Shown here piece after piece: positions 28,274-39,501 of a stretch of DNA of 64,000 bases (positions within the stretch are counted from its first letter, which is position 1; each line of letters starts with the position of its first letter). This DNA is from Enterobacter asburiae (lineage in GTDB: Bacteria; Pseudomonadota; Gammaproteobacteria; Enterobacterales; Enterobacteriaceae). Under the pieces are notes generated by a model. That model was not told the origin of the DNA, ran no database searches, and was given only the letters and a program-made list of their open reading frames with translations. A program made the position numbers and the translations under genes. The DNA lies in NCBI RefSeq assembly GCF_021440515.1, contig NZ_JAKCMV010000032.1:108599-172598 (forward strand), in the 5' to 3' direction.

Positions 28274-30907
28274 TTAACGCGGCATGGCGGTGCCCCATTC
28301 ACGCCACTCTTTCGGTTCACTCTCCAGCAGCAGGAAATGTTTACCCGGCTGCGCTTTCGGCGCCAGCGGCGTGCCTGGCGGCGTTGCGAAGGCGATACCG
28401 CCGCGAATGAACTGATTGAATGTCCCGGTTTTCACCACGCCACCGGTCAGGCCAAAGTCAAGCGAATAGCCTGACGCCAGCCAGAACACCGAGTTATTAC
28501 GCACCAGATGCTGATAGCGTTCGCTGATCCGCAATCCTACCATCACGCGGTCGGACAGGGTGCCGAGCGTCAGCCCGGTGACGGTGCCCACTTCGATGCC
28601 GCGGAACAGCACCGGGGTGCCGATCGCCAGCGAGCCCGCTTCCGGGACTTCAACCACGATGCTCAGGCCATCGAGATAGCGCGAGTCGGTAATTGTCGCC
28701 TCCTGAAGCTCGAACTCACGGCGCGCGTTGCCGCGACCCGGTTCGACGTTGATGTAAGGCTGGAGGATGGTATCCAGATGCTCAACCCCTGCGGCGGAGA
28801 TCTGCGGCGTGACCACGGAGAAACGGCTGCCGGAGCGGGCGAACGTCTGCACGTACTCCGGATACAGCACGGCGGTGGCCTGCACTTCGTTACGCGCGGT
28901 GATGAGGGCCAACTTCTGGATCTGCCCGATATCAATGCCCAGATAGCGAATCGGCATACCTTCCGCCAGCTTGCCCGCGTCGAAGGCGTGCAGGGTAATC
29001 TGACCACCCACGGCGCGCGCGGCGGTTTCTGACGGGAACAGGATACGCTTGTCGCCTTTGCGCATGTTCCCGCCCGCGCCGTTCAGGTTGTCAAAGCTGA
29101 TGGCACCGCGCAGGGCGCGGGATAGCGGTGACGCCTGAACGGTCAATCCGCTGCCGTTAAGCTGTACCTTCGCACCGCCTTCCGCCCAGAAAACGCTGTT
29201 TGGCGTGAGCAGCTTGCGGTACTCCGGTTTGATATGCAGTTCAATATCGAAGGCATCCGCGCGCGGACGCACGGTGATCACTTCACCCACCTCAAACTTG
29301 CGGTACAGCACTACGGAACCGGCCTGAACGTCCGGCAGGGTCTCGGCGCTTAACGTGAGCGTGGTGGTCGGCAGATCGCTCAGGCTGTTTTCAATAGCCT
29401 TATCCAGGTTGGCATACAGCGGATAGCTTTCGCGAAGCTGTCCTTTGTTGCCCGGCAAAATGCGCACGCCGCCGTTGATCCACTCGCTGGCGCTGGCGCC
29501 CAGAAACTCGACGCCGTCCAGCCCTACCTTCACGTCCACGCGGCTGTTCACCACGAATTTGCTGTCGCCACGAACCAGATCGCTGTACTGAGGATCGATA
29601 GCAGCAGAGAAGGTGACCCCCTTCTCCGTGAGCTTGCGTTCGAGCACCTGTCCGACCTGCACGCCGTGCAGGATCAGCGGCTGTCCGGCGTCAATTCCGT
29701 AGCTTTCCGGAGCCGTGAGGGTGACCGTCAGCACGCCCGGTTTTTGCAGCAGCGCCTTGTCCGCCGGAGCGATAACGAAATTATTGCTCGGCTGTCCTTC
29801 GCCCGGTATCAGCTCGAAGGTGTTGCCGGTCAGCAGGCTGCTGATGTTGGCGTCGCTAAGAGAGAGTTTAGGGCTGCGCATCTCAATGCGCGTTTTCTCG
29901 CGCAGCAGATCCACCACGCTCGGATCGACGGTCATCTCACCGGTGACGGAGCCGCCCGGATTAAGCGTCATCTTAGTGAGCTGCCCAACTTCAAGTCCCT
30001 GATACATCAGCGGGGTTGAACCGGCCTTGAGACCCTGCGCGCCGGGCAGGGCGAGTTTGACGATCACGCCGCGCTGGCTGTGGGCCAGGTCGGCATACAG
30101 CCCGAAGGTGTCATCCGCGTCCGCCGGATTAGAGCCCTCGGGGGAATCGAAGGCGATGGCGCCGTTGACCAGCGCCGCCAGGCTTTCGAGCTTCACTTTG
30201 GCACCGCTCAGGCTCACGTCGGCATCCACCCCGGAGACATTCCAGAAGCGGCTGCCTTTTTTGACCAGATTGGTGAAGCGTCGCTCGATCAGCACGTCAA
30301 TCGTTACACCCTGTTTGTTAGGGTTGATGGCGTAATCGTAGACGCGCCCGACGGGGATCTTGCGGAAATAGACCAGCGAGCCGCTGTTCAGAGAGCCGAG
30401 ATCCGGCGCCTGAAGGTGGATCATCAGATCGCCGTTGTTAAGGCGATATTTGGGCTGGGTATCCAGCGCGACGAAGTGGTCCTGCGGCTCGCCTTTGCCC
30501 GGCATCATGCCGATGTAGTTGCCGCCGACCAGCGCGTCCAGCCCCGACACGCCCGCCAGAGAGGCTTTAGGCGTGACCAGCCAGAACTGCGTTTCATTGC
30601 GCAGGGCATCTTTCATGTCGGATTTAATGCTGGCGCGGACCTGAATTTTATTCAGCCCTTTGCCCAGCGTGACGTCCTGAACCGTACCCACTTCGACCCC
30701 CTGGAAGCGAACGGGGGTACGCCCGGCGACGATACCGTCGGCGGACTGGAAGTCGATAGTGATGGTGTTACCGCGATCCTGATAGCTCGTCCAGACGAGC
30801 CAGCCGGCAATCATCAGCGCGATGACCGGCAGCAACCAGAAGGGAGAAATGCGGCGTTTCGTTTTAATTCTCGCTTCAGTCGGCGAAGCGGGCGTTTCCT
30901 GACTCAT
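28274..30907 (-). CDS. letB: LetB (YebT), seven-MCE-domain lipid transport tunnel
   Basis: 877 residues, the same as E. coli LetB. One N-terminal membrane helix ([17 protein letters not shown]) is followed by seven MCE domains, seen as repeats of the pattern [13 protein letters not shown], e.g. [39 protein letters not shown] and [13 protein letters not shown]. LetB hexamers stack into a hollow tube across the periplasm that moves lipids between the membranes. The ATG at 30907 matches the E. coli MSQETPAS start and overlaps the letA end by 32 bases, so translation is coupled. Confidence 0.97.
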   Translation of the reverse strand: MSQETPASPTEARIKTKRRISPFWLLPVIALMIAGWLVWTSYQDRGNTITIDFQSADGIVAGRTPVRFQGVEVGTVQDVTLGKGLNKIQVRASIKSDMKDALRNETQFWLVTPKASLAGVSGLDALVGGNYIGMMPGKGEPQDHFVALDTQPKYRLNNGDLMIHLQAPDLGSLNSGSLVYFRKIPVGRVYDYAINPNKQGVTIDVLIERRFTNLVKKGSRFWNVSGVDADVSLSGAKVKLESLAALVNGAIAFDSPEGSNPADADDTFGLYADLAHSQRGVIVKLALPGAQGLKAGSTPLMYQGLEVGQLTKMTLNPGGSVTGEMTVDPSVVDLLREKTRIEMRSPKLSLSDANISSLLTGNTFELIPGEGQPSNNFVIAPADKALLQKPGVLTVTLTAPESYGIDAGQPLILHGVQVGQVLERKLTEKGVTFSAAIDPQYSDLVRGDSKFVVNSRVDVKVGLDGVEFLGASASEWINGGVRILPGNKGQLRESYPLYANLDKAIENSLSDLPTTTLTLSAETLPDVQAGSVVLYRKFEVGEVITVRPRADAFDIELHIKPEYRKLLTPNSVFWAEGGAKVQLNGSGLTVQASPLSRALRGAISFDNLNGAGGNMRKGDKRILFPSETAARAVGGQITLHAFDAGKLAEGMPIRYLGIDIGQIQKLALITARNEVQATAVLYPEYVQTFARSGSRFSVVTPQISAAGVEHLDTILQPYINVEPGRGNARREFELQEATITDSRYLDGLSIVVEVPEAGSLAIGTPVLFRGIEVGTVTGLTLGTLSDRVMVGLRISERYQHLVRNNSVFWLASGYSLDFGLTGGVVKTGTFNQFIRGGIAFATPPGTPLAPKAQPGKHFLLLESEPKEWREWGTAMPR

Positions 30908-32159
30908 GTGCGTCCCAAAGTAAGCGGCTGTCCAGCCATTCCACTGCAAGAATAGTCAATATCACCGCAGAGCCGAAATAAAAAGCCGCGGGTCCCATTG
31001 TAAAAGCAAGCAACTGATCGCGATTGATGAGCGACATCGTCAACGAAATCACGAACAGATCCAACATCGACCAGCGGCCAATCCAGGTGACGAACCGCAG
31101 GAGGAGAATACGCGTGCGCAGCCCTTGCTCGCATTTAAAGTGAATGCTGATCAGCAGCGTAAACATCACCACCACTTTGGTGAACGGCACCAGAATACTG
31201 GCAATGAAAACGATAGCCGCCACGCCAACGTTGCTGTCCGCGAGCGAAATAATGCCCGACAGAATAGTATCTTCTTGCCTGCCCCCGTTAACGTAGATCA
31301 CTGAAATTGGAAGCATGTTCGCAGGTAAGAGGAACATGACCGAGGCAATCAGCGCCGCCCAGCATTTTTGCAGGCTGTTGTTGCGCCGATACCGTAACGG
31401 GATGTGGCAGCGCTTGCACCGTCCACGCGCGTCCGGCAGCCCCGTGTAGTGGCAGCCGAGACAAACCCGTAGGTTGTTATCCGGGCGCGTGGCGGGGCGC
31501 TGGGGATAAAATCGCTCCCAGAGCTGCTCCACGTTCAGATGGATAAGGGTCAAAATACTGAGTATTACCAGCGCGATAAAGGCCACCAGGCCAATACCCG
31601 GCTGCAAAAAAGCGTAGTCCTTAACCTTGATAGACGCCACGCCGATGCCGACAAGATAGATATCCAGCATTACCCACTCTTTGAGCTTCTCCAGCATCAG
31701 CAGCACCGGGCGAAGATTCATGCCCAGTATGTTGCCAAACCAGAGATAGGCGATGGCGGCAACCAGAATCAGCGGCGCCGCGATGGTGCAGAACAGCACC
31801 ATCGCGGCGGTGAGCGGGTCGCCCTGGCGGGTCATCTGCCAGATGCCCTGGAGCACGTTCGCATCGATACGCGTCCCCAGCAGATACAGTTTGAGCAGCG
31901 GCTCGCTCCAGGCGAAGGGCATCAGCAGCAACATTGTTACCGCCATTGCGGCCAGCCGGGTTAACGACCAGTCGCGTCCACTACGGATTTTTGCGTCGCA
32001 GCGAGGACAAAATGCACTTTGGTGCGATTTCATCTTCGGCAACATAAAAAGCGTATCGCACTGAGGGCAACGCTGATAATGTGCACGAGGCAGCGCATCG
32101 CTGACCGCATGGACCGTTATCTTCTTTGCCGGTGTTAGGTTGTGTGTTTTTAAGGCCAT
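30876..32159 (-). CDS. letA: LetA (YebS), PqiA-type inner-membrane partner of LetB
   Basis: 427 residues with two PqiA repeats, each with a cytoplasmic four-cysteine zinc ribbon (RCPQC...FCPRC near residues 34-55; CLGC...CKRC near 225-245) and about four membrane helices. LetA is thought to load or accept lipid at the base of the LetB tunnel. It is the first gene of letA-letB, with no terminator between. The start ATG at 32159 has no strong ribosome site. All eight ribbon cysteines are present. Confidence 0.97.
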   Translation of the reverse strand: MALKTHNLTPAKKITVHAVSDALPRAHYQRCPQCDTLFMLPKMKSHQSAFCPRCDAKIRSGRDWSLTRLAAMAVTMLLLMPFAWSEPLLKLYLLGTRIDANVLQGIWQMTRQGDPLTAAMVLFCTIAAPLILVAAIAYLWFGNILGMNLRPVLLMLEKLKEWVMLDIYLVGIGVASIKVKDYAFLQPGIGLVAFIALVILSILTLIHLNVEQLWERFYPQRPATRPDNNLRVCLGCHYTGLPDARGRCKRCHIPLRYRRNNSLQKCWAALIASVMFLLPANMLPISVIYVNGGRQEDTILSGIISLADSNVGVAAIVFIASILVPFTKVVVMFTLLISIHFKCEQGLRTRILLLRFVTWIGRWSMLDLFVISLTMSLINRDQLLAFTMGPAAFYFGSAVILTILAVEWLDSRLLWDAHESGNARFAD

Positions 32160-32292
32160 CAGTCGCGCACAGAATAAGTATTGTTGAAGCTTATATTAAC
32201 TCATGAATGGATTCACCTTGAGCATGAGCGCATTTAATGCTTATTTTAATAGGCTTTGCGGTCATTGTGTAAGATAACCAAGTGATTGAATA

Positions 32293-32790
32293 ATGAACAA
32301 AACAGAATTCTACGCGGAATTGAACCGCGACTTTCAGGCGTTGATGGCGGGTGAAACCAGCTTCTTAGCCACTCTGGCAAATACAAGTGCGTTACTGTTT
32401 GAGCGCCTTTCTGACGTGAACTGGGCGGGCTTCTATCTTCTTGAAGACGACACGCTGGTGCTCGGGCCGTTCCAGGGCAAAATTGCCTGCGTGCGTATTC
32501 CTGTCGGTCGTGGCGTGTGCGGCACTGCCGTGGCGCAAAACGAGGTTCAGCGCGTTGAAGATGTCCACGCCTTTGACGGCCACATTGCCTGCGATGCGGC
32601 CAGCAATTCTGAAATCGTACTGCCGCTGGTGGTGAAAAATCAGATTATTGGCGTACTGGACATCGACAGTACGGTCTTCAGCCGCTTTACGGCGGAGGAT
32701 GAGCAGGGGCTGCGCGAGCTCGTTGCTCATCTGGAAATGGTGCTGGCAGGCACCGATTATCAAAAATTCTTTGCGAGCGTCGCAGGATAA
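32293..32790 (+). CDS. msrC: Free methionine-(R)-sulfoxide reductase (MsrC)
   Basis: 165-residue GAF-domain enzyme that reduces free Met-R-sulfoxide. The three functional cysteines are at 66 (KIACVRIP), 76 (GVCGTAV) and 100 (HIACDAAS), with the 10- and 24-residue spacing of the E. coli enzyme. It is divergent from letA and upstream of proQ with 96 bases between; no terminator is evident. Confidence 0.96.
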   Translation: MNKTEFYAELNRDFQALMAGETSFLATLANTSALLFERLSDVNWAGFYLLEDDTLVLGPFQGKIACVRIPVGRGVCGTAVAQNEVQRVEDVHAFDGHIACDAASNSEIVLPLVVKNQIIGVLDIDSTVFSRFTAEDEQGLRELVAHLEMVLAGTDYQKFFASVAG

Positions 32791-32886
32791 TCAACGGATA
32801 ACGTAGCATTTACTGATAGCGTCATTATAATGTCGCCTGTTCATGCCTGCGCTTGTTGGCAACGTCCGTTGTAATCAGGAAATTTC

Positions 32887-33573
32887 ATGGAAAATCAACC
32901 TAAGTTGAATAGCAGTAAAGAAGTTATCGCATTTCTGGCCGAGCGTTTCCCACAGTGCTTCAGCGCTGAAGGCGAAGCTCGTCCCCTGAAAGTCGGTATT
33001 TTTCAGGATTTGGTAGCACGCGTTGAAGGCGAGATGAATCTCAGCAAAACCCAGCTGCGTTCTGCCTTACGTCTTTATACTTCGAGCTGGCGCTACCTGT
33101 ACGGTATCAAGCCGGGCGCGACGCGTGTCGATCTCGACGGCAACCCATGTGGTGAGCTGGACGAGCAGCACGTAGAGCACGCTCGCAAGCAGCTGGAAGA
33201 AGCCAAAGCGCGCGTTCAGGCACAGCGTGCTGAACAGCAGGCGAAAAAACGCGAAGCCGCAGCGGCAAACGGTCAGGAAGATGCGCCGCGTCGCGAGCGC
33301 AAACCACGCCCTGCACCGCGTCGTAACGAGAACAACGATCGCAAACCGCGTACTGACAAACCAGCCGCCGCAAAAGCCCCGCGCGCGCCTCGTGAAGAGC
33401 GCCATACCCCAGTTTCTGACATCAACGCGCTGAGCGTAGGTCAGGCGCTGAAGGTCAAAGCGGGTAACAATGCGATGGACGCCACCGTACTGGAAATCAC
33501 CAAAGATGGCGTTCGTGTACAGCTGACTTCTGGTATGTCAATGATTGTACGCGCAGAACACTTGTTGTTCTGA
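32887..33573 (+). CDS. proQ: RNA chaperone ProQ
   Basis: Global RNA-binding protein that stabilises small RNAs and mRNA 3' ends. 228 residues: N-terminal FinO-like domain (about 1-115, with [12 protein letters not shown] and [23 protein letters not shown]), a long Lys/Arg/Ala-rich linker (about 116-175) and a C-terminal Tudor-like domain ([22 protein letters not shown]...). It is immediately upstream of prc (19 bases), as in E. coli. ProQ is a reported partner of SdsR-type small RNAs, encoded 17 kb away here. Confidence 0.97.
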   Translation: MENQPKLNSSKEVIAFLAERFPQCFSAEGEARPLKVGIFQDLVARVEGEMNLSKTQLRSALRLYTSSWRYLYGIKPGATRVDLDGNPCGELDEQHVEHARKQLEEAKARVQAQRAEQQAKKREAAAANGQEDAPRRERKPRPAPRRNENNDRKPRTDKPAAAKAPRAPREERHTPVSDINALSVGQALKVKAGNNAMDATVLEITKDGVRVQLTSGMSMIVRAEHLLF

Positions 33574-33592
33574 AACGGAGGCCAAGCCTGGC

Positions 33593-35641
33593 ATGAACAC
33601 TTTTTTTAAGCTCACCGCGCTGGCTGGCCTGTTTGCCATAACAGGTCACGCCTTCGCTGTGGACGATATTACGCGTGTCGATCAAATTCCGGTGTTAAAG
33701 GAAGAGACTCAGCACGCGACGGTGAGCGAGCGCGTGACGTCGCGCTTTACGCGTTCGCATTATCGTCAGTTCGATCTTGATCAGGCCTTTTCGGCCAAAA
33801 TCTTCGACCGCTATCTGAACCTGCTGGACTACAGCCATAACGTGCTGTTGGCCAGCGACGTAGAGCAGTTTGCGAAACGTAAAGCCCAGGTGGGTGATGA
33901 ACTGCGCTCCGGCAAGCTGGACCTGTTCTACGACCTGTATAACCAGGCGCAGAAGCGTCGCTTTGAGCGTTATCAATACGCTCTGAAAGTGCTGGAACGT
34001 CCAATGGACTTCACCGGTACTGACACCTTCAATCTGGATCGCAGTAAAGCACCCTGGCCGAAAGACGAAGCCGAGCTGAACGCGCTGTGGGACGGAAAAG
34101 TCAAATATGACGAGCTGAGCCTTAAGCTGGCCGGCAAAGACGAAAAAGAGATCCGTGACACGCTGACGCGTCGTTATAAGTTCGCTATTCGTCGTCTGGC
34201 GCAAACCAACAGTGAAGATGTCTTCTCACTGGCTATGACCGCGTTTGCCCACGAAATTGACCCGCACACCAACTATCTCTCCCCGCGCAATACCGAACAG
34301 TTCAACACCGAAATGAGCCTCTCTCTGGAGGGTATCGGTGCGGTACTGCAAATGGACGATGACTACACGGTCATTAACTCCATGGTAGCGGGTGGTCCGG
34401 CATCTAAAAGCAAAGCGATTAGCGTTGGCGATCGCATTGTCGGCGTCGGCCAGACCGGGCAGAACATGGTGGATGTGATCGGCTGGCGTCTTGATGATGT
34501 GGTCGCGCTGATCAAAGGGCCTAAGGGCAGCAAAGTCCGCCTGGAAATTCTCCCTGCCGGTAAAGGTACCAAAACCCGCATCGTTACCCTGACCCGTGAG
34601 CGTATCCGTCTGGAAGACCGCGCGGTGAAAATGTCGGTGAAGACCGTCGGTAAACAGAAGGTAGGCGTGCTGGATATCCCAGGCTTCTACGTGGGCCTGA
34701 CCGACGATGTGAAAGTGCAGTTGCAAAAGCTCGACAAGCAAAACGTCAGCAGCATCATCATCGATCTGCGCAGCAACGGCGGCGGGGCATTGACCGAAGC
34801 AGTTTCGCTCTCTGGCCTGTTTATCCCGTCTGGTCCGGTTGTGCAGGTGCGTGATAACAACGGTAAAGTGCGTGAAGACGCCGATACCGATGGCGTGGTC
34901 TACTACAAAGGCCCGCTGGTTGTTTTAGTCGATCGCTTTAGCGCCTCTGCTTCTGAAATCTTCGCTGCGGCGATGCAGGATTATGGCCGTGCGCTGATTG
35001 TCGGTGAACCTACGTTTGGTAAAGGCACCGTTCAGCAATACCGTTCTTTGAACCGTATTTACGATCAGATGCTGCGTCCGGAATGGCCTGCGCTGGGTTC
35101 CGTTCAGTACACCATTCAGAAGTTCTACCGTGTGAACGGCGGCAGTACGCAGCGTAAAGGCGTAACGCCAGACATCATGATGCCAACCGGCACGGAAGAG
35201 ACTGAAACCGGCGAGAAGTTTGAAGATAACGCACTGCCGTGGGATAGCATCAACGCCGCGACGTTCGTGAAGTCCGGTGATATGACCCAGTTTGGTCCTG
35301 AGCTGTTAAAAGACCATAACGAGCGCATCGCAAAAGATCCTGAGTTCCAGTACATCATGAAGGACATTGCCCGTTTCAATGCCCTGAAAGCGAAGCGGAA
35401 CATCGTTTCTCTGAACTACGTCCAGCGTGAGAAAGAGAACAACGAGGATGATGCAACGCGTCTGGCGCGTATCAACGATCGCTTCAAGCGAGAAGGCAAG
35501 CCTCTGCTCAAGAAACTGGACGATTTGCCAAAAGATTACCAGGAGCCGGATCCGTATCTCGACGAGACCGTACACATCGCGCTCGACCTGGCGAATCTGG
35601 AAAAAGACAAGCCTGCCGTGCAACCTGCACCGGCAAAATAA
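33593..35641 (+). CDS. prc: Tail-specific periplasmic protease Prc (Tsp)
   Basis: 682-residue PDZ protease that, with NlpI, trims murein endopeptidase MepS and FtsI. The signal peptide (MNTFFKLTALAGLFAITGHA) is clear. A PDZ domain (SLEGIGAVLQMDDDYTVINSMVAGGPA) is followed by the Ser-Lys catalytic dyad in DRFSASASEIFAAAM and GEPTFGKGTVQ. The ATG at 33593 follows GGAGGCC; the extended frame overlapping proQ is rejected. It is co-transcribed with proQ and ended by an intrinsic terminator. Confidence 0.97.
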   Translation: MNTFFKLTALAGLFAITGHAFAVDDITRVDQIPVLKEETQHATVSERVTSRFTRSHYRQFDLDQAFSAKIFDRYLNLLDYSHNVLLASDVEQFAKRKAQVGDELRSGKLDLFYDLYNQAQKRRFERYQYALKVLERPMDFTGTDTFNLDRSKAPWPKDEAELNALWDGKVKYDELSLKLAGKDEKEIRDTLTRRYKFAIRRLAQTNSEDVFSLAMTAFAHEIDPHTNYLSPRNTEQFNTEMSLSLEGIGAVLQMDDDYTVINSMVAGGPASKSKAISVGDRIVGVGQTGQNMVDVIGWRLDDVVALIKGPKGSKVRLEILPAGKGTKTRIVTLTRERIRLEDRAVKMSVKTVGKQKVGVLDIPGFYVGLTDDVKVQLQKLDKQNVSSIIIDLRSNGGGALTEAVSLSGLFIPSGPVVQVRDNNGKVREDADTDGVVYYKGPLVVLVDRFSASASEIFAAAMQDYGRALIVGEPTFGKGTVQQYRSLNRIYDQMLRPEWPALGSVQYTIQKFYRVNGGSTQRKGVTPDIMMPTGTEETETGEKFEDNALPWDSINAATFVKSGDMTQFGPELLKDHNERIAKDPEFQYIMKDIARFNALKAKRNIVSLNYVQREKENNEDDATRLARINDRFKREGKPLLKKLDDLPKDYQEPDPYLDETVHIALDLANLEKDKPAVQPAPAK

Positions 35642-35646
35642 TCCCC

Positions 35647-35678
35647 AACAGGCACAAGAGATTGTGCCTGTTCTTTTT
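35647..35678 (+). terminator. Intrinsic terminator after prc
   Basis: AACAGGCACAA-GAGA-TTGTGCCTGTT stem followed by CTTTTT. Confidence 0.92.
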
Positions 35679-35833
35679 AGTTCTGCATCCTCCCGTCAAT
35701 CAGCATTTTAATTGTGTAAAGTTGTGTCTTTCTGGTGACTTACGCCCTCTGAATCCTTGAAAATAGCCGCAATACCCATACGATGTGGGTAATCGCATAG
35801 TGCGTTTTGTTAAACTGAGGTTAAAAGAAAATT

Positions 35834-36715
35834 ATGATGCGAATCGCGCTCTTCCTGGTCACCAACCTGGCGGTTATGGTGGTATTCGGGCTGGTGCTAA
35901 GCCTGACAGGAATTCAGTCGAGCAGCGTTCAGGGTCTGTTGATTATGGCGCTGCTGTTTGGTTTCGGTGGTTCCTTCGTGTCCCTGCTGATGTCGAAGTG
36001 GATGGCGCTGAAATCCGTGGGTGGTGAAGTCATTGAACAACCGCGTAACGATATGGAACGCTGGTTGATGAACACCGTTGCACAGCAGTCTCAGCAGGCG
36101 GGCATCGCCATGCCGCAGGTGGCTATTTACCATGCGCCAGACATCAACGCATTCGCCACCGGCGCGCGTCGTGACGCTTCTCTGGTAGCGGTGAGCACCG
36201 GCCTGTTGCAGAACATGAGCCGTGACGAAGCCGAAGCGGTTATCGCTCACGAAATCAGCCATATCGCCAACGGTGACATGGTGACCATGACCCTGATTCA
36301 GGGCGTGGTGAACACCTTCGTGATCTTTATTTCCCGTATTCTGGCGCAGATCGCCGCTGGCTTTATGGGCGGCAACCGTGATGAAGGTGAAGAGAGCAAC
36401 GGTAACCCGCTGATCTATTTCGCCGTGTCGATGGTGCTGGAGCTGGTGTTCGGTATTCTGGCAAGCATCATTACCATGTGGTTCTCGCGCCACCGCGAAT
36501 TCCACGCGGATGCGGGCTCTGCGAAACTGGTCGGCCGTGAGAAGATGATTGCCGCGTTGCAGCGTCTGAAAACCAGCTACGAGCCGCAGGAAGCCAACAG
36601 CATGATGGCGTTCTGTATCAACGGTAAATCCAAATCGTTGAGCGAGCTGTTTATGTCTCACCCGCCGCTGGATAAGCGTATCGAAGCGCTGCGCAGTGGA
36701 GAATACCTTAAGTAA
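35834..36715 (+). CDS. htpX: Membrane zinc metalloprotease HtpX
   Basis: 293 residues, equal to E. coli HtpX. It degrades damaged membrane proteins in the inner membrane together with FtsH. The zinc motif HEISH ([14 protein letters not shown]) and the downstream ligand glutamate in [13 protein letters not shown] are present, with two N-terminal and two central membrane helices. In E. coli it is under Cpx control; no clear CpxR site was resolved here. The second ATG of MMRIALF could also serve as start. Confidence 0.97.
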   Translation: MMRIALFLVTNLAVMVVFGLVLSLTGIQSSSVQGLLIMALLFGFGGSFVSLLMSKWMALKSVGGEVIEQPRNDMERWLMNTVAQQSQQAGIAMPQVAIYHAPDINAFATGARRDASLVAVSTGLLQNMSRDEAEAVIAHEISHIANGDMVTMTLIQGVVNTFVIFISRILAQIAAGFMGGNRDEGEESNGNPLIYFAVSMVLELVFGILASIITMWFSRHREFHADAGSAKLVGREKMIAALQRLKTSYEPQEANSMMAFCINGKSKSLSELFMSHPPLDKRIEALRSGEYLK

Positions 36716-36733
36716 TTCGAACGGTGCAGAAAG

Positions 36734-36768
36734 AGCCGGGCTGGAGGAGACTCCGCCCGGCTTTTTTT
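36734..36768. terminator. Bidirectional terminator between htpX and yebQ
   Basis: AGCCGGGC...GCCCGGCT stem with an inner GGAG/CTCC helix and a T-run on the htpX side. Confidence 0.85.
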
Positions 36769-38140
36769 ATGCCTGTGCGCGGGGCTGGGTGACGCGAAGC
36801 CCGCTCACAATCGCGGCGATGGTCGCCAGCGTGCCTGCGGTGAACAGCGCGACGTGCGTTGCATTTTGCCCGGCAAGATTAAACATCAGGGCGACCAGTG
36901 CGGCCCCGGTGCTTTGCCCAAGCAGACGCGCGGTTCCCAGCATGCCGCTGGCACCGCCGCTGCGGTGGCGCGGCGCGGAGGTGATAATAGTGTGGTTATT
37001 CGGCGACTGGAACAGACCAAACCCGGCACCGCAGAGGATCATACGCCAGATAATATCCAGATCCGACGGCGAGGAAGGCAGCATCGCCAGGGCGAAAAGA
37101 CCGGCTGCCATCACCACCAGGCCGAGCGCCCCAAGCAGTCCGGCATGAACCCGCTCAATTAAATAGCCTGCCAGCGGCGCCATCACCATGGTTGCCAGCG
37201 GCCACGGCGTTAACAGCAGGCCCGCTTCTACTTCGCTTCGACCTATCACGCTTTGCAAAAAGAAGGGCAGGGCGACCAGCGCCAGCATCTGGGCGCAGAA
37301 GGAACAAATTGAAGTGCAGATAGAGAGCGAAAACAGCGGGATACGCAGCAGATCGACCGGCAGCAACGGCACGGGTAACGACAGCTGACGGCGCACGAAG
37401 AAGAAGCCGATAAACAGCATCGCCACCACCTCTGCAATGACCAGAGTCAACGACTGTCCCTGCGCAAAGCCGCTGAGGGCGGTGATCAGCAGACCAAAGG
37501 TCAGCGCGTTCATGACCGCGCTCGGCAGGTCAAACTTCGGCATGGCGCTTTTCGGGCCGTTGGCGGGCAGATAGCGCAGGGCAAAGACGATGGCAATAAT
37601 GCCCAGCGGAACGTTAATCGCAAACAGCCACTGCCATGACGCCACGGAAAGTATGGCGGCGGCGATGGTTGGCCCGGCGGCGGAAGAGACCGCGACGATA
37701 AACGAGTTAATCCCCATCCCGCGCCCCAGATGGCGCTGCGGATAGATAAGGCGTATCAGCGCGGTATTCACGCTCATCAGCGCCGCACCCCCGAAGCCCT
37801 GCGCGATACGCGCGATCGTCAGCATATGCAGCGAGTCGGAGAGGGCGCAAAACAGCGAGGTCAGCGTAAAGACGGCCAGACCACACTGGTAAACCCGGCG
37901 GTAGCCAAACATATCGCCCAGAAACGAGAGCGAAAGCAGCGAAACGACAATCGCTATCTGATACGCGTTTACGATCCAGATAGAGCTGGCGGGGGACGCG
38001 TGGAGGTCGCTGGCGATGGTAGGTAGCGCAACGTTTGCAATAGCGCCGTCAAGCACGGCCATTGAAATACCAATAATAATGGTGGCAATCGCCCCGTACC
38101 GTTGTGGCAGGGGCAGCCCATCAGAAGGATTTTTTTCCAT
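36767..38140 (-). CDS. yebQ: YebQ, major-facilitator drug/H+ antiporter family (DHA2) transporter
   Basis: 457 residues with about 14 hydrophobic helices. DHA2 landmarks are AVLDGAIANVALPTIASDL in helix 1, LGDMFGYRRVYQ in the first loop (motif A) and SFIVAVSSAAGPTIAAAIL (motif C-like). The substrate is unknown, as in E. coli. It is divergent from kdgR and is a reported or predicted KdgR-linked gene, so it may export a sugar-acid metabolite rather than a drug; this is inference. Confidence 0.92.
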   Translation of the reverse strand: MEKNPSDGLPLPQRYGAIATIIIGISMAVLDGAIANVALPTIASDLHASPASSIWIVNAYQIAIVVSLLSLSFLGDMFGYRRVYQCGLAVFTLTSLFCALSDSLHMLTIARIAQGFGGAALMSVNTALIRLIYPQRHLGRGMGINSFIVAVSSAAGPTIAAAILSVASWQWLFAINVPLGIIAIVFALRYLPANGPKSAMPKFDLPSAVMNALTFGLLITALSGFAQGQSLTLVIAEVVAMLFIGFFFVRRQLSLPVPLLPVDLLRIPLFSLSICTSICSFCAQMLALVALPFFLQSVIGRSEVEAGLLLTPWPLATMVMAPLAGYLIERVHAGLLGALGLVVMAAGLFALAMLPSSPSDLDIIWRMILCGAGFGLFQSPNNHTIITSAPRHRSGGASGMLGTARLLGQSTGAALVALMFNLAGQNATHVALFTAGTLATIAAIVSGLRVTQPRAQA

Positions 38141-38269
38141 GGAAATGAAAAGCTCAGGGTGAAATTATTCTCAGAGTAACTATTTTAGCATCGTTAATTC
38201 CGTTTTATGTCGCAGATTTGTAACGAAGTAACCGCGGATTGATTGCAGGCAGCAGGGCGGGAATTTATA

Positions 38270-38293
38270 ATAAAAACCGGTTCTGATTTTTAT
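38270..38293. promoter_or_regulatory. Inverted repeat in the yebQ-kdgR divergent promoter region
   Basis: ATAAAAA and TTTTTAT are perfect 7-bp arms around a 10-bp centre, 25 bases before kdgR. It could be an operator (KdgR itself is the obvious candidate), but the arm spacing differs from the usual KdgR box. Confidence 0.3.
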
Positions 38294-38317
38294 AAAACAC
38301 TCTCCATGAGGTGATAA

Positions 38318-39109
38318 ATGGCAATTGCAGATTTGGATAAGCAGCCAGATTCTGTTTCTTCCGTGCTGAAGGTGTTTGGCATCTTGCAGGCGCTCGGAGA
38401 AGAGCGTGAAATTGGTATTACAGAGTTATCGCAGCGTGTGATGATGTCAAAAAGCACCGTTTATCGCTTTTTGCAAACCATGAAGTCCTTAGGCTACGTC
38501 GCGCAGGAAGGCGAATCAGAGAAATATTCTCTGACGCTAAAGCTTTTTGAGCTGGGCGCACGCGCGCTTCAGAACGTCGATCTTATTCGCAGCGCGGACA
38601 TCCAGATGCGAGAACTGTCTCGTCTGACGAAAGAGACCGTCCACCTGGGTGCGCTGGATGAAGACAGCATTGTGTACATCCACAAAATCGATTCCATGTA
38701 CAACCTGCGCATGTATTCGCGCATCGGTCGTCGTAACCCGCTGTACAGTACCGCGATTGGTAAAGTGCTGCTGGCGTGGCGCGATCGCGAAGAGGTGAAG
38801 CAGATTCTGGAAGGCGTGGAATATAAGCGCAGCACCGAGCGCACGATCACCACTACCGAGGAACTGTTAACGGTGCTCGATAAAGTGCGTGAGCAGGGCT
38901 ACGGCGAAGATAACGAAGAACAGGAAGAAGGGCTGCGCTGTATCGGCGTTCCCGTATTTGACCGTTTCGGCGTTGTCATTGCCGGGCTGAGTATCTCTTT
39001 CCCGACCCTGCGTTTCTCTGAAGAACGTCTGCACGAGTACGTGGCGATGCTGCACACGGCGGCGCGTAAAATCTCTGAACAGATGGGCTATAACGACTAT
39101 CCGTTTTAA
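38318..39109 (+). CDS. kdgR: KdgR, IclR-family repressor of pectin/hexuronate catabolism
   Basis: 263 residues, equal to E. coli KdgR. N-terminal winged helix (ITELSQRVMMSKSTVYRFLQT) and C-terminal IclR effector domain (VHLGALDEDSIVYIHKIDS and GLRCIGVPVFDRFG). It represses KDG utilisation genes and in E. coli also eda, which is encoded 30 kb upstream here. It responds to 2-keto-3-deoxygluconate. It is followed by a terminator. Confidence 0.97.
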   Translation: MAIADLDKQPDSVSSVLKVFGILQALGEEREIGITELSQRVMMSKSTVYRFLQTMKSLGYVAQEGESEKYSLTLKLFELGARALQNVDLIRSADIQMRELSRLTKETVHLGALDEDSIVYIHKIDSMYNLRMYSRIGRRNPLYSTAIGKVLLAWRDREEVKQILEGVEYKRSTERTITTTEELLTVLDKVREQGYGEDNEEQEEGLRCIGVPVFDRFGVVIAGLSISFPTLRFSEERLHEYVAMLHTAARKISEQMGYNDYPF

Positions 39110-39122
39110 GGCCCGTTAATGC

Positions 39123-39153
39123 AAAAACGCCGCATCATTGCGGCGTTTTTTTT
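39123..39153 (+). terminator. Intrinsic terminator after kdgR
   Basis: AAAAACGCCGCA-TCAT-TGCGGCGTTTTT with a long T-run. Confidence 0.92.
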
Positions 39154-39167
39154 GAAACATGAACCCG

Positions 39168-39407
39168 TTAGCCATTATCAATGAGGACGGCGGACTTACG
39201 CAGTACCGGGCAGTTTGTTAACCCGATTAATCCACTATCCGAGTGAATGTACTGAGCGGTGCTCACGCCCTGGGCGGTGAGGTACTTACACTGGATGCCC
39301 AGACCGGCTGCATTTTCGGTGCTTCCCACAAGCACGCCATAACCTGTTAATAAAAGACCAATCCACAGGATGGCCAGCGCAATAACTACCCGGATGATTA
39401 TTCGCAT
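39168..39407 (-). CDS. yobH: YobH, small exported/membrane protein
   Basis: 79 residues, homologous to E. coli YobH, function unknown. An N-terminal hydrophobic stretch (IIIRVVIALAILWIGLLLTG) is a membrane anchor or uncleaved signal. Two cysteines (GIQCKYL and LTNCPVL) could pair in the periplasm. The second of two adjacent ATGs is chosen because AGAGG is then five bases away. It is divergent from mgrB. Confidence 0.9.
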   Translation of the reverse strand: MRIIIRVVIALAILWIGLLLTGYGVLVGSTENAAGLGIQCKYLTAQGVSTAQYIHSDSGLIGLTNCPVLRKSAVLIDNG

Positions 39408-39501
39408 CATCGCCTCTTTTTCTTAGTTGTCATACCATTAAGCCTAATGAGATTACGATATGAAACAAGTGCAGAATTCCTAAAACCAGTTGATGACGCT
39501 A

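Noticed and set aside
35700..35833. CpxR box upstream of htpX
   Set aside because: GTAAAG is present near 35716 but the second half-site at proper spacing is not convincing.
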